Shown here: piece by piece, positions 9,698 to 18,768 of the stretch | Layout of the letters: each line of letters begins with the position of its first letter | How positions within the stretch are numbered: the first letter of the stretch is position 1 | Assembly (NCBI GenBank): GCA_016871175.1 | Contig: VFZL01000002.1 | Location: forward strand, 1 to 64,000 | From: Acidimicrobiia bacterium | Lineage (GTDB): Bacteria > Acidobacteriota > Vicinamibacteria > Vicinamibacterales > CAVVIG01 | DNA: 64,000 nucleotides | Direction of reading: 5' to 3' | The notes under the pieces: model-generated | What the model was told of the DNA's origin: nothing | The model's input: the letters and a program-made list of their open reading frames with translations, nothing else | Databases searched by the model: none | Translations under genes and position numbers: made by a program

Positions 9698-10258
9698 ATA
9701 GGTCCGTCTCGCAACAGTTTTTCGCGCCCTGCCCTCTGTAAGTCCGCTTTCAACAGGGTCGTCGTCGCCGCCGTTCTGGGGGCGTCCTCGCTGATCGCGA
9801 GGCCCGCTCGTGCCACGGTCGTCGAGTCGCTGGGGGACGCGACTATCACGCACGACGATGGTGCCCGCACCTGGACGCTCGAGGCAGGCCGCGCGCGGCT
9901 GAGTCTCACCGTTGACGCGGGTGTTGATTACCAACTAGTCACACTCAAGGGGCCGACCGGGAGGCCATGGACGCATACCGCTGCCGCGGACACGTGGACC
10001 GTGATCAACGGAAAGCATGCGCCGTTCGGCTCGCGGGCCGATGGATACGAGTTCGAGCGAGTGGGGACCGAGAACACCGGCCGCTCGCTTCGGCTGGCCG
10101 TCAGTTATCGCTTCAAGCCGGGGAACCTCCGCGTGACCCGACACGTCGCGGTCATTGCCGGTTCGCCGACTTTCGAAATGTGGATTCATACAGATCCGGT
10201 GGGTGACTTACACTGTCAGGCTCGTGCTTGGGCCTCGCCCATGCCCCCGATTTGCTGA
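9698..10258 (+). pseudogene. Truncated secreted protein (glycoside-hydrolase-like N-terminus), start codon apparently lost
   Basis: Coding signal runs in one frame across this stretch. KSAFNRVVVAAVLGASSLIA...ARA is a good signal peptide, followed by a beta-rich domain (DATITHDDGARTWTLEAGRA, SYRFKPGNLRVTRHVAVIAG) resembling N-terminal domains of some secreted glycoside hydrolases; that similarity is weak. No ATG, GTG or TTG lies upstream in frame. The only codon well placed behind a Shine-Dalgarno (AAGGGAG at 9689-9695) is ATA at 9698, one base from ATG. The other end is cut at about 10200, where unrelated sequence leads into the next glycosyltransferase. A GTG at 10001 would give only 85 residues. 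Confidence 0.55.
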
Positions 10259-10298
10259 GGGGGAGCAGGGGTCCCGCGCACACGCCGGCCTTACGACT

Positions 10299-11327
10299 AT
10301 GACCGTTGCCCTCCTCATCGTTAATTGGAACGGCGGAGCGCTTCTCCGCCGTTGTCTCGAATCGGTCACGCGCCAGGAACGTCCGCCCGACCATGTCGTG
10401 CTTGTCGACAACGCCAGCACCGACGACTCGCTTGCCGCCACGGCGAGTCTCCTGGAAGGTGCTGAGGTTATCATGCTTCCACGCAATGCGGGCTTTGCCC
10501 GTGCCAACAATGTCGCGGCGTCGGCCGCCTCGCGGTACGACGCGCTAGCCCTTCTGAATCCTGACGCCATCGCGCATCCCGGTTGGCTCGCCGCCCTGAT
10601 GCGAGCGGCCGATGACCATCCAGGTGCCGCTGCGTTCGCCAGCCAGATCCGGCTGGCGTCGGCTCCGCACCTCCTCGACGGCGCCGGCGATTCATACCAC
10701 GTCTCGGGTCGCGCCTGGCGAAACGCGCACGGTCGTCCGGTGTCCGCCGGTCCCTCTGAGGTGACAGAGGTGTTCGCGCCTTGCGCGGCAGCCGCTCTCT
10801 ATCGCCGCGAGGCGTTTGAGGAGGTGGGCGGCTTCGATGAACGGTACTTCTGCTACTTCGAGGATGTGGACCTGGGGTTTCGCCTTCGACTTCGAGGACA
10901 CTCGTGCCTGTATGTACCGACGGCGATCGTCGACCACGTGAGCTCGGCGTTCAGCGGCTACCGCAGCGACTTCGCCGTGTACCACGGCGAGCGAAACATG
11001 GTCTGGACGTTTTTGAAAGACATGCCGGCGCCGCTCTTGTGGCGCTACCTGCCCCAGCACGTTCTGCTCAATCTCGCCGCGCTTGTCTACTATCCGTTCC
11101 GCGGGCAAGGGCGCGCGGTCTGGCGCGCGAAGGCTGACGCCGTCTGGCACTGGCGTGCCGTCTGGCGCGATCGGGCGAGTGTCCAGCGCGGCACCCGCGT
11201 CGCGCCCGAACAGTTGCAGCGCGCGCTTCGTCACGGGCTCACCGTTCCCTATGTCGAGCGATACTCGGGCGCGTTCCCGCCGCCGGCGGGACCGTCACCC
11301 ACCGGCGACGAGCGGTCGCGGACGTAG
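10299..11327 (+). CDS. GT2 family glycosyltransferase (rhamnosyltransferase-like)
   Basis: The 342-residue cytoplasmic or membrane-associated glycosyltransferase has a GT-A fold. It starts VALLIVNWNGGALLRRCLESV, followed by VLVDNASTDDS (nucleotide binding), the metal-binding region LLNPDA, and the family-typical FDERYFCYFEDVDLGFRLRLRG acceptor region with EDVD. A C-terminal amphipathic segment (LPQHVLLNLAALVYYPF) may touch the membrane. It presumably adds a sugar to the polysaccharide repeat; donor and linkage cannot be read from sequence. ATG 10299 is chosen because the family begins at this point; the upstream open frame is leftover sequence. Unlike most neighbours in this block, it is intact. 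Confidence 0.88.
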   Translation: MTVALLIVNWNGGALLRRCLESVTRQERPPDHVVLVDNASTDDSLAATASLLEGAEVIMLPRNAGFARANNVAASAASRYDALALLNPDAIAHPGWLAALMRAADDHPGAAAFASQIRLASAPHLLDGAGDSYHVSGRAWRNAHGRPVSAGPSEVTEVFAPCAAAALYRREAFEEVGGFDERYFCYFEDVDLGFRLRLRGHSCLYVPTAIVDHVSSAFSGYRSDFAVYHGERNMVWTFLKDMPAPLLWRYLPQHVLLNLAALVYYPFRGQGRAVWRAKADAVWHWRAVWRDRASVQRGTRVAPEQLQRALRHGLTVPYVERYSGAFPPPAGPSPTGDERSRT

Positions 11328-11434
11328 GTCGTCACGGAGGTCGTGTTCGCTTGCCTCAATGCCCCATTTGAAGAGGCGGCGCAGAGAGAGTACGCGCGGT
11401 AGAATGCCCTCGCGCATCCCTCACACATGACTTC

Positions 11435-13237
11435 ATGCTTGAGCTAGGTCTCTACGCGCTGATGGCCGCGGCCGTGTCCCTGGGCCTGGTGCCAATGTGC
11501 CGTCACGCAGCCCGGCGTTGGGGCTTCACCGCCAGGCCCACAGATGATCGGTGGCACCGTGCCCCGACCGCCCTCTTGGGTGGCGTCGCCATCGCCGTAA
11601 CGGTGTTGGGCCTGCAGGTTGGCCTGGGGGGCTGGCGTGCCATTCCGGTGATCCTCATCGGTGGATGCCTCATCTTCCTCGTCGGACTGGTCGACGACCT
11701 GCTCGACTTGAAGCCGTACTCCAAATTGGTGGCGGAAATCGCGATTGCCGCGCTCTTTGTCTCGCAGGGATATCGACTCGGGTGGCTGACGTCGCTCACG
11801 CTCGACACGCTCGTGACCATGGTGTGGATCGTGGGCCTGACCAATGCGCTGAACCTTCTGGACAACATGGACGGCCTGTGCGCCGGCACGACACTGATTG
11901 CCGGCTCGTCCCTGCTCGCGACGCTGTGGCTGTCCGGTGGTCAGTCACCGGAGCTGGTGCAGCTGACCTTGCTGCTCGGCGCTACGGCGGGATTCCTGGT
12001 CTACAACTTCCATCCAGCGTCCATCTTCATGGGCGACGGTGGAAGTCTCTTCCTCGGCCTCAACCTCGCGGTCCTGACCCTGACGCCGTACTCGAAGGCG
12101 CAGGCCTCCTCGAGCGTCCTGTCGATCATCGCCGGTCCGCTCCTCGTGCTGCTGGTGCCCATCTTCGACACGACGCTGGTGACGGCGTCACGGTTCTTTT
12201 CGGGCCGGAGCGCTGCGCAGGGCGGTCGCGACCACTCCTCGCATCGGCTGGTTGCGATGGGGCTCTCCCAGCGACGAGCCGTGGCGGTGCTGTGGACGCT
12301 CGCGGGCCTGGGCGGACTCCTGGCGCTGTCCATTCATCGGTTCCAGAACGATTGGGCGAGCCTCGCGGCCGCCGTCTTCGTCCTGGTCATGATCATCCTG
12401 GCGGTGTACCTGGCCCACGTCCGCGTCTACGACGAGGCGGATGCTGCCGTGCTGAGGAGCGGCGGCGCGACGCCGGTGGTCTTCACTTTCCTGTACAAGC
12501 GACGCGTCGCGGAAGTGTTGCTCGATTTCTGTCTCGTCTCGCTCGCCTACTATTTGTCGTACCGCCTTCGGTTCACGGGGGTCGATTTCGGCGTCGCGTT
12601 CAAGATCTTCTTGGCGTCGCTCCCGCTCGTCGTCGGCATTCAGATCGTCGCGCTGTTCGCGTTCGGGGGGTACCGCGGTGTGTGGCGCTACTTCGGTTTG
12701 ATGGACAGCGTCACGTTCTCGAAGGCGGTCATTGCCGGCACGGTAGCCTCCGTGATCGTGACCTGGCAGTGGTTCGATTTACGGCCCTTCCCGAAGGAGG
12801 TGTTCATCATCTATGCCGCCCTCCTGATGCTCGCCCTCATCGGTTCTCGCGCATCGTTCCGCCTCATTGGAGAGTTCGTGCACCGGTGGCGCCACGAGGG
12901 CCAGCGGCTCATCATCTACGGGCCGGGGGATGGAGCGGCAACGGCGGTGCGCGAACTGCTTGAGGGCCACCCGAACGGCTACCGTATGGTTGGTTTCATT
13001 CACGACGACCCGCTGATGGCCCGCACGTGGATGCAGGGGTACCCGGTGCTCGGTGGCTTCGCGTCGCTGGTGTCTCTCATCGGGAACGACGCGGTGGATA
13101 CTGTGGTCATCACCACGCCTGCGATTGACGTCGAGCAGCTCGAACACCTCGGCGCGCTCTGCGCGGAGACGGGTGTATCGCTGGCGCGCTTGCATTGGCG
13201 CCTGGACGAGATCGTCCCGTCCTACAAAACGGGGTAG
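11435..13237 (+). CDS. Fusion: WecA/TagO-type sugar-1-phosphate transferase plus PglF/CapD-type N-terminal domain
   Basis: Residues 1-330 are a polytopic polyprenyl-phosphate sugar-1-phosphate transferase of the MraY/WecA family: LVDDLLDL (86-92), NALNLLDNMDGL (137-148), MGDGGS (199-204), PIFDT (242-246) and the GGRDHSSHRL loop (263-272). Residues about 345-600 resemble the N-terminus of PglF/CapD/WbpM nucleotide-sugar dehydratases: membrane helices, the FGGYRGVWRYFGLMD motif, then a Rossmann/CoA_binding_3-like module (RLIIYGPGDGAATAVRELL...GFIHDD). The catalytic SDR domain is absent, so the second half probably regulates or anchors. The protein likely starts lipid-linked polysaccharide synthesis. 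At 600 residues it is far longer than the usual 350. Confidence 0.88.
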   Translation: MLELGLYALMAAAVSLGLVPMCRHAARRWGFTARPTDDRWHRAPTALLGGVAIAVTVLGLQVGLGGWRAIPVILIGGCLIFLVGLVDDLLDLKPYSKLVAEIAIAALFVSQGYRLGWLTSLTLDTLVTMVWIVGLTNALNLLDNMDGLCAGTTLIAGSSLLATLWLSGGQSPELVQLTLLLGATAGFLVYNFHPASIFMGDGGSLFLGLNLAVLTLTPYSKAQASSSVLSIIAGPLLVLLVPIFDTTLVTASRFFSGRSAAQGGRDHSSHRLVAMGLSQRRAVAVLWTLAGLGGLLALSIHRFQNDWASLAAAVFVLVMIILAVYLAHVRVYDEADAAVLRSGGATPVVFTFLYKRRVAEVLLDFCLVSLAYYLSYRLRFTGVDFGVAFKIFLASLPLVVGIQIVALFAFGGYRGVWRYFGLMDSVTFSKAVIAGTVASVIVTWQWFDLRPFPKEVFIIYAALLMLALIGSRASFRLIGEFVHRWRHEGQRLIIYGPGDGAATAVRELLEGHPNGYRMVGFIHDDPLMARTWMQGYPVLGGFASLVSLIGNDAVDTVVITTPAIDVEQLEHLGALCAETGVSLARLHWRLDEIVPSYKTG

Positions 13238-13292
13238 GCAGCGAACGCGAGGATGGTTCTTCGGCCGCCTGCGGCGGCCCACGGAGAGGCGA

Positions 13293-14372
13293 TCAGCGCC
13301 TGAGGGTGACGCGCAGGTTTCGCGGGGCAGCCGGGACTGGCTCGACTCCCACCCCGTCAGTAGTGGCCCAACCGAGGGCGACCAGCATGGCTCGTGCGAT
13401 TGGGCCGGGGTCGTGGATGACCTCGCCCGGGCCGACCGATGGCGTCATGAGCGAGTTGATGTCCCCGCGCGGATAGGCGTTGTCGTTCAGGTGCGCGATG
13501 CTCGATCCGGGCAACCAGGGGTTCGGCGCGAACAATTGGGCCGCACGGCTGTCATCGGTGGGTTCGAACCGAATGCTCTCACTCGTCAGCGCAGCACCCA
13601 GTGTCGTCGAGCCGTTCGGGAACACCGAACCATCGAGCAGCCGCTGGCCCGTCGTCGTTTTGACGAAGGTGTCGTAGCCCATCGGCAGTGGCGGCCAGCC
13701 CACGCCCCAGGAACCCACGCCGTTGACCGTTCGCAACGATCCGACGAAACCGAGTCCGTGTCCGATCTCGTGCAGGGCGACCGTGACGAGATCGAAGCGC
13801 TCGCCTGCGGCCCCGTCGAGGCCGAAGTACCAATCGAAAAAGGCGTTGAAGTTCGCGACGATCTCCTCGTTGGACGTGAGGTCGTAGCCAGCGCGCGAGT
13901 TGGCGAGCGCCACGGGATAGTAGGTGTTTGGCTTCGGTGCATTCGGAAAGTCGCGGAGCATCGCAGCCGCGCCCGACGAGGCGAGGAAGTACGGACTGAG
14001 CTCGGTCCGGAAGTTCGCGGTCACGCGGATCGGGACCCGCGAGTGGAGCACCGAGCCCCAGATACTGAGTGCGTGCTCGAACGCCGTCCGCGCCGCCGGC
14101 GGAAACGCGGTGTTGTAGGTGACGACGAACGTCGCGGGTCGTGCCGCGGAGTTGGGCGCCGCCATCATGCCGTCCGGTACCGGCGCGCGTCCGACGTAGG
14201 TGAACCCTCGGTACTCGTCCGCTGGTTCGGCGATCATCGGCCCTGGAATCTGCAGCGGTGCGTCGGACATCGCGGCCACACTCGTCAGGCCGATGACGCA
14301 GGCGACGGCGATGACAAACGCCGCAGCGTGGAGGCGATGTGGAACAGATGGTGTCATAGTTTCCGTGCTCAC
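13293..14372 (-). CDS. Secreted zinc metalloprotease-like protein (HEIGH motif)
   Basis: The 359-residue protein has a signal peptide (AAAFVIAVACVIGLTSVAA, residues 16-34), then a protease-like domain with VTVALHEIGHGLGFVGS (HExxH at 201-205) and a later DINSLMTPS that could be a Met-turn. The metzincin third ligand, expected at residue 211 in HExxHxxGxxH, is Gly here, so the exact family is unclear. Similar HExxHGLGF proteins occur as secreted proteases in soil bacteria. ATG 14357 is an equally good start. It ends just downstream of the convergent WecA-fusion gene. Substrate unknown. Confidence 0.78.
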   Translation of the reverse strand: MSTETMTPSVPHRLHAAAFVIAVACVIGLTSVAAMSDAPLQIPGPMIAEPADEYRGFTYVGRAPVPDGMMAAPNSAARPATFVVTYNTAFPPAARTAFEHALSIWGSVLHSRVPIRVTANFRTELSPYFLASSGAAAMLRDFPNAPKPNTYYPVALANSRAGYDLTSNEEIVANFNAFFDWYFGLDGAAGERFDLVTVALHEIGHGLGFVGSLRTVNGVGSWGVGWPPLPMGYDTFVKTTTGQRLLDGSVFPNGSTTLGAALTSESIRFEPTDDSRAAQLFAPNPWLPGSSIAHLNDNAYPRGDINSLMTPSVGPGEVIHDPGPIARAMLVALGWATTDGVGVEPVPAAPRNLRVTLRR

Positions 14373-14599
14373 TCGCCCTCCCCGTCGAGCAAGCCAAGTA
14401 CCGACACCTGATTCCGTTAGTCACGACAATCCTCGTCATCATGGCGCAGCGTGCGATTGTGCAGTCACGGGTCGTCGAGTGACTGATGTGCGCAACGAGG
14501 GATCGAAGGAGATGCAGACGTGCGATCGCGCCCCGACACCACGGACCGTGATCGGGCGCGACAGCGGCACGAATTCGGTGGGCGAAATTCCAGAAGCGT

Positions 14600-15421
14600 C
14601 TACCGACCCACGAGGCCCTCGACCGGGCTGCTTGCCGTCGCGTACATCTTTGGTGGGATCCGTCCGGCCTTGTACGCGAGGCGCCCGGCGCGGACGGCCA
14701 ACTTCATCGCCTCCGCCATGGTGATGGCGTCCTGCGCACCGGCGATCGCGGTGTTCATGAGGACACCGTCGGCGCCGAGCTCCATCGCCAGCGCCGCGTC
14801 TGAGGCCGTGCCCACGCCGGCGTCGACGATGAGCGGCACGCGCGCGAACTCGCGAATGATCCGGATGTTGTTGACGTTCTGGATGCCGAGCCCCGATCCG
14901 ATGGGCGCGCCGAGCGGCATGACCGCTGCGGCGCCGGCGTCCTCCAGCTTGCGGCACGTCACAAGGTCATCGCTCGTGTAGGGCAGCACGACGAACCCCT
15001 CGTTGACCAGGATGCGCGTAGCCGCGACCAGCTGTTCGTTGTCCGGGAAGAGGGTCCGTTCGTCGCCGATCACCTCGAGCTTGACCCAGTTGGACAACCC
15101 CGCCTCTCGACCCAATCGGGCCGTGCGGACGGCTTCGTCTGCGGTGTAGCAAGCGGCGGTATTGGGCAAGATGAAGAATCGCGCCGGATCGATGTAGTCG
15201 AGCAGCGACTCCTTCGTCCGATCGGAGATATTCACCCGACGCACGGCCACCGTCACCATGTCGGCGCCCGAGGCTTCGTGGGCGCGACGCATGATGTCGA
15301 ACGTGGCGTATTTGCCTGTGCCCACGATGAGGCGAGACTGAAACGTCTTGCCCGCGATCACGAGCGGGTCGACGGCTGCACCTGTGAGGGTGTCGACTGC
15401 GGAGCCAGAGGACTGGTTCAT
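14600..15421 (-). CDS. thiG: Thiazole synthase ThiG
   Basis: This 273-residue TIM-barrel enzyme forms the thiazole phosphate of thiamine from deoxyxylulose 5-phosphate, dehydroglycine and ThiS thiocarboxylate. Signatures: [11 protein letters not shown] (31-41), [28 protein letters not shown], the Schiff-base lysine in [10 protein letters not shown] (Lys114), and the phosphate-binding [11 protein letters not shown] and [29 protein letters not shown]. Length is normal. It starts 5 bases behind thiS, so the two are co-transcribed. I saw no TPP riboswitch consensus upstream of the operon. Confidence 0.96.
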   Translation of the reverse strand: MNQSSGSAVDTLTGAAVDPLVIAGKTFQSRLIVGTGKYATFDIMRRAHEASGADMVTVAVRRVNISDRTKESLLDYIDPARFFILPNTAACYTADEAVRTARLGREAGLSNWVKLEVIGDERTLFPDNEQLVAATRILVNEGFVVLPYTSDDLVTCRKLEDAGAAAVMPLGAPIGSGLGIQNVNNIRIIREFARVPLIVDAGVGTASDAALAMELGADGVLMNTAIAGAQDAITMAEAMKLAVRAGRLAYKAGRIPPKMYATASSPVEGLVGR

Positions 15422-15426
15422 GTGTG

Positions 15427-15627
15427 CTATCCACCGCCCACGAAGTTGACGATCTCGATCTCGTCGCCTTCGTGGATCTCGGCGCGGTCGTACTGCGCCC
15501 GCTTCACCACAAAGAGATTGTGCTCGACGGCCACCCGCCTGGCATCGATGTCCAGGAGCGCGAGCAACGCGCTGACGGTCAGCGGGCCGGCGATCTCGTA
15601 GGGATCGCCGTTCAGTCGAATCCGCAC
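15427..15627 (-). CDS. thiS: Sulfur carrier protein ThiS
   Basis: This 66-residue ubiquitin-like protein begins [12 protein letters not shown] and ends EIVNFVGGG; the C-terminal Gly-Gly is the site of adenylation and thiocarboxylate formation. It donates sulfur to ThiG, encoded 5 bases downstream. The start overlaps no other gene and lies 6 bases after the DUF3108 gene, suggesting a three-gene operon. Confidence 0.94.
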   Translation of the reverse strand: MRIRLNGDPYEIAGPLTVSALLALLDIDARRVAVEHNLFVVKRAQYDRAEIHEGDEIEIVNFVGGG

Positions 15628-15633
15628 CGCTCG

Positions 15634-16431
15634 CTACTGCACCTCGCGCAGTGCGAGCGCGAAGCTGCCAACCGGGAGATCCGCCTGCATCTTGACGGGC
15701 AGCCGGCGAGCGTCATTCGAGATCCAAAGGCCCAGGTTCTCACCCACCGGACGCCCCTGCGTATCGACGATGCGGACGCAGAGCTTCCACGCCTTGAAGT
15801 CCCCGAGTGGCACGCGCACATTCTCGGAGCCCACGGTGTTCAACGACAGAGTGTAGAGCGCACCTTCGTCGAGGATCGAGTAGCTCAGCGTCTTTCCCGG
15901 CGACAACGTCATCGCTCGGAGGGCATAGATCACCGAGAGTCCGTCCTGCACCTGGGCCGGCACCGTCACGTTGGTCTTGATCGGCCGCTCACCGGACAGC
16001 TCGAAGAGTGCACGCTGAGACGATCGGTCGAACCGCGTCGTCCCCAGCCGGGTGCGGCGTCCCTCCTCGCTGTACAGCGTCATCTGCTGCGGGAGGAGCG
16101 TCGCTGTATCCAGGAGCGTGTCCATCTTGTAATACAGCGAGTAGAGCCGCGAGATGAGCGGGAGCGGCTTGCCTTCCGCCACGATGTAGTACGCGGCCGA
16201 ATCTCTCGACGAACTGCGTCGCTCTCGGACCGTCGACACCGCCGTGCCAGCGACCATGTACGATGCCCACGACACGTCGAATGTCAGCGTCTCGCCGACT
16301 TTGAACGGCACGGTCGTATCACGGCGCGGCACCGCGATGGGCGAGCGGGGCGCCGCACGCTGGGCCGCCACGGGGAGGTCGAGCGACGTGACGGCGAGCA
16401 CGCCGACAGCTGCGGCAGCAAGAAGTCGCAT
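15634..16431 (-). CDS. DUF3108 domain-containing exported protein
   Basis: The 265-residue protein has a signal peptide ([22 protein letters not shown]) and a DUF3108 domain: [22 protein letters not shown] at about 43-64, the [20 protein letters not shown] region, and [25 protein letters not shown] near the end. DUF3108 proteins are periplasmic or outer-membrane-associated beta-rich proteins of unknown role. It is 6 bases upstream of thiS; a shared transcript is likely, but I see no functional link to thiamine. Confidence 0.88.
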   Translation of the reverse strand: MRLLAAAAVGVLAVTSLDLPVAAQRAAPRSPIAVPRRDTTVPFKVGETLTFDVSWASYMVAGTAVSTVRERRSSSRDSAAYYIVAEGKPLPLISRLYSLYYKMDTLLDTATLLPQQMTLYSEEGRRTRLGTTRFDRSSQRALFELSGERPIKTNVTVPAQVQDGLSVIYALRAMTLSPGKTLSYSILDEGALYTLSLNTVGSENVRVPLGDFKAWKLCVRIVDTQGRPVGENLGLWISNDARRLPVKMQADLPVGSFALALREVQ

Positions 16432-16535
16432 AAACCCAATCTTACGAGTTTTCGCGACGGTTTTTCGACTCCGTCACACCCGTCGGGGTCCAAGTCCCTA
16501 CCGGGAAGCGCACCCGCCTCAGCGGTGCCGTCGCG

Positions 16536-17513
16536 TCAACGCGGGCTGTCCGACGCGAACACGGCCGCACCAAGCAGACCCGCATCCTGATTGAGGATCA
16601 CACGCACCGGCATCCGCTCGAGGAGCCCCCGCATGGCCCCCTTGTCGAGGAATGCGCGCAGGAAGCGCCCGTCACTCAGCGCGGACAGGATCTTCGGCGG
16701 GATTCCACCACCGATGAAGAGGCCGGCGGTGGCCATCGTGCGCAGCGCCAAGTTGCCAGCCTCGGCACCCAGCGCGTCGACGAAGAGCTGCAGCGCCTCC
16801 ACGCAGCCATGACACCGCCGTTGCAACGCGGCGCTCGTGATCGCTGCCGGCGCGTCGGGGTTGGTCTCGTCCTCGACCGCCAGACACGGTCCGGCGTGCG
16901 TGATTCGAAACAGGTTCACAAGGCCTGGCCCAGACAGGATGTGCTCGACCTCGGCCCGCCCATAGCGCTGCGTGAGGTCACGCAGCAAGGCGATGTCGCG
17001 CTCGGAGCGAGCGGCCCAGTCGGCATGTCCGCCTTCCAAGGCCACAGCCACGAATCGGCCGTCGACGGAGTGCAGAAGCGCTTGTCCGAGTCCGGTGCCC
17101 GGGGCGATGACGGCCCTGTTACCTCGGACCGCCGCCTCGCCCTTCTGAAGCTCGTACAGCTCCTGCGGCGCGAGCGCCGGGACGGCGTACGCCATCGCCT
17201 CGAGATCGTTCAGCAAGACGACGCGCTCGATGTCGAACGCGTGCGCCACAGCCTGGGCGTGGATGTGCCACCCCACGTTGGTCAGCGTGGCGGAATCTTC
17301 GAGCACGGGCCCGGCTACGCCAAAGCACGCGGTCCGGACGGCGGCGCCGCCGACCGCGGAATCCGTGGCGAACGCCGAGAGCATCTCGATCACGCCAGGG
17401 AATGCAGGCGTCGCAAACGACCGGACCGCCCGCGGCGTCGGCCGACCCGTTGAGCTCGTCTCGAAGAGCCCGAGCACCGACTTCGTGCCGCCGATGTCGC
17501 CAGCCAGAATCAT
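16536..17513 (-). CDS. glk: Glucokinase (bacterial Glk family)
   Basis: This 325-residue cytoplasmic kinase phosphorylates glucose with ATP. It begins MILAGDIGGTKS (ATP phosphate-binding loop at residues 5-12), and carries the LLNDLEAMAY segment with the catalytic Asp, NRAVIAPGTGLGQALL, the ALEGGHADWAARS glucose-binding region, the SGPGLVNLFR segment and GLFIGGGIPPK. ATG 17513 is chosen because the family begins here; the frame is open to 17567. The unrelated BRCT/TPR gene starts divergently about 110 bases away. Confidence 0.93.
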   Translation of the reverse strand: MILAGDIGGTKSVLGLFETSSTGRPTPRAVRSFATPAFPGVIEMLSAFATDSAVGGAAVRTACFGVAGPVLEDSATLTNVGWHIHAQAVAHAFDIERVVLLNDLEAMAYAVPALAPQELYELQKGEAAVRGNRAVIAPGTGLGQALLHSVDGRFVAVALEGGHADWAARSERDIALLRDLTQRYGRAEVEHILSGPGLVNLFRITHAGPCLAVEDETNPDAPAAITSAALQRRCHGCVEALQLFVDALGAEAGNLALRTMATAGLFIGGGIPPKILSALSDGRFLRAFLDKGAMRGLLERMPVRVILNQDAGLLGAAVFASDSPR

Positions 17514-17625
17514 GCGCAGACCGCGTGACGCACATTGCACCTTGACTTCGCTTCCATTCTCCATCATCTTGAGGCAGCGTTCGGCACGGCGGCCTGATCG
17601 CCCGTGCCGCGCCGCTCGTCATCGC

Positions 17626-18768
17626 GTGTCTGCCACCACGCCACCACCTCCATCGTCGTCGCTGCTCGCCGGTCAGCTCGTCGTCCTCGCCGGCAAGCTG
17701 GCGTCGCTCGGACACAAAGAAGCCCGCGCGCTCGTCGAGCGTCTGGGTGGCGCCACCGCCGACGATGTGAGCGCCCGCACGACCATGCTCGTGATGGGCG
17801 GACTGGGTGACGAAGGTGCTGCGGGGGAAGGGGAAGGGGCGAAAAGCCTGAAGTTGAAGCGGGCGGAGGAGCTCAACGAGCAGCAGACCGCGACCATTCA
17901 GATCCTGAGTGAAGACGCCTTCTGCCGCGTGGTCGGCGTACCGACGCCCACCGAACTGCGCCAGCAGTATCACGGCGTGCGCGACGTGCTCGGACGGTAT
18001 CGTGCGCTCCGTGAAGATCACCTCCGTTACCTGATCAAGTGCGGTGTGGTCCGGCCGGCGCTGCGAAACAACGCGGATACGTACTTTACGTTTCAGGACC
18101 TCGCCGTGATCAAGCAGGCCAACGACGAGCTCTCGCAGGGCGCCTCCTTTCGCAGTGTCATCAAGGCGTTGCTGGCAGCCCGTGAGGGGCAGCTCTCGTT
18201 CGACTTCCGATTGGAGGCCGAGCCGGCTCGCATCATCACGCTCGAGCGACGGCGCTCGCACGTGCCCGCGCTGACCAAGGCACAGCCGACGCCAACGACC
18301 GTGCGACGGGCCCAGATGGCCGAGGAGTACTTCCGGGCGGCATCGATGCTCGACGACGGGGATTCGTCAATGGTGGCCGAAGCGGCGGCGAAGTACCGGA
18401 AAGCCCTCGAGTTCGACCCCGGCCTCGTCGCGGCGCTCATCAACCTCGCCAACATCCATTACAGTCGGGACGAGTTGATCGAGGCGCAGGCCCTCTACGA
18501 GCAGGCTATTGGGATGGAACCCGACTACTTCGAGGCTCATTTCAATCTCGGGCACATCCACCACGACTTGGGCCGTTTCCCCGACGCGCAGGCGTGCTAC
18601 CGAGAGGCGCTTCGGTTGAACCCGACCTACCCAGATGCGCATTTCTATCTGGCGGTGACGTTCGAGAAGATGGGGTTGTCGCCTGAGGCGAAGCCGCACT
18701 GGACCGCGTACCGCCAACTCGCGCCGAAGGGCGAGTGGGTGGAGTTGGCGAAGGAGTTCTCGGACTAG
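17626..18768 (+). CDS. BRCT - MerR-like HTH - TPR protein
   Basis: From GTG 17626 the 380-residue protein has three modules. Residues about 12-105 look like a BRCT domain (LLAGQLVVLAGKLASLGHKEARALVERLGG, then TTMLVMGG) with a Lys/Glu-rich insert. Residues about 130-185 resemble a MerR-type winged helix (YLIKCGVVRPALRNNADTYFTFQDLAVIKQ). Three tetratricopeptide repeats follow (AAAKYRKALEFDPGLVAALINLANIHY, AQALYEQAIGMEPDYFEAHFNLGHIHHDLG, AQACYREALRLNPTYPDAHFYLAVTFEKMG). This suggests DNA-linked scaffolding or regulation, with effector partners unknown. It overlaps the convergent zinc-ribbon gene by 4 bases at the stop codons. Confidence 0.85.
   Translation: MSATTPPPPSSSLLAGQLVVLAGKLASLGHKEARALVERLGGATADDVSARTTMLVMGGLGDEGAAGEGEGAKSLKLKRAEELNEQQTATIQILSEDAFCRVVGVPTPTELRQQYHGVRDVLGRYRALREDHLRYLIKCGVVRPALRNNADTYFTFQDLAVIKQANDELSQGASFRSVIKALLAAREGQLSFDFRLEAEPARIITLERRRSHVPALTKAQPTPTTVRRAQMAEEYFRAASMLDDGDSSMVAEAAAKYRKALEFDPGLVAALINLANIHYSRDELIEAQALYEQAIGMEPDYFEAHFNLGHIHHDLGRFPDAQACYREALRLNPTYPDAHFYLAVTFEKMGLSPEAKPHWTAYRQLAPKGEWVELAKEFSD

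Noticed and set aside
11551-12963. 470-codon alternative frame inside the WecA fusion gene
   Set aside because: The catalytic motifs of the transferase lie in the other frame; this one is Arg/Pro/Gly-rich with no membrane segments.
13053-14411. 452-codon + strand frame over the metalloprotease gene
   Set aside because: The minus-strand frame has a signal peptide and HExxH; the + frame has none and overlaps the end of the WecA fusion.
16432-16540. TPP riboswitch ahead of the DUF3108-thiS-thiG operon
   Set aside because: The conserved CUGAGA and GAUCUGGAUAAU-like elements are not present on the minus strand.
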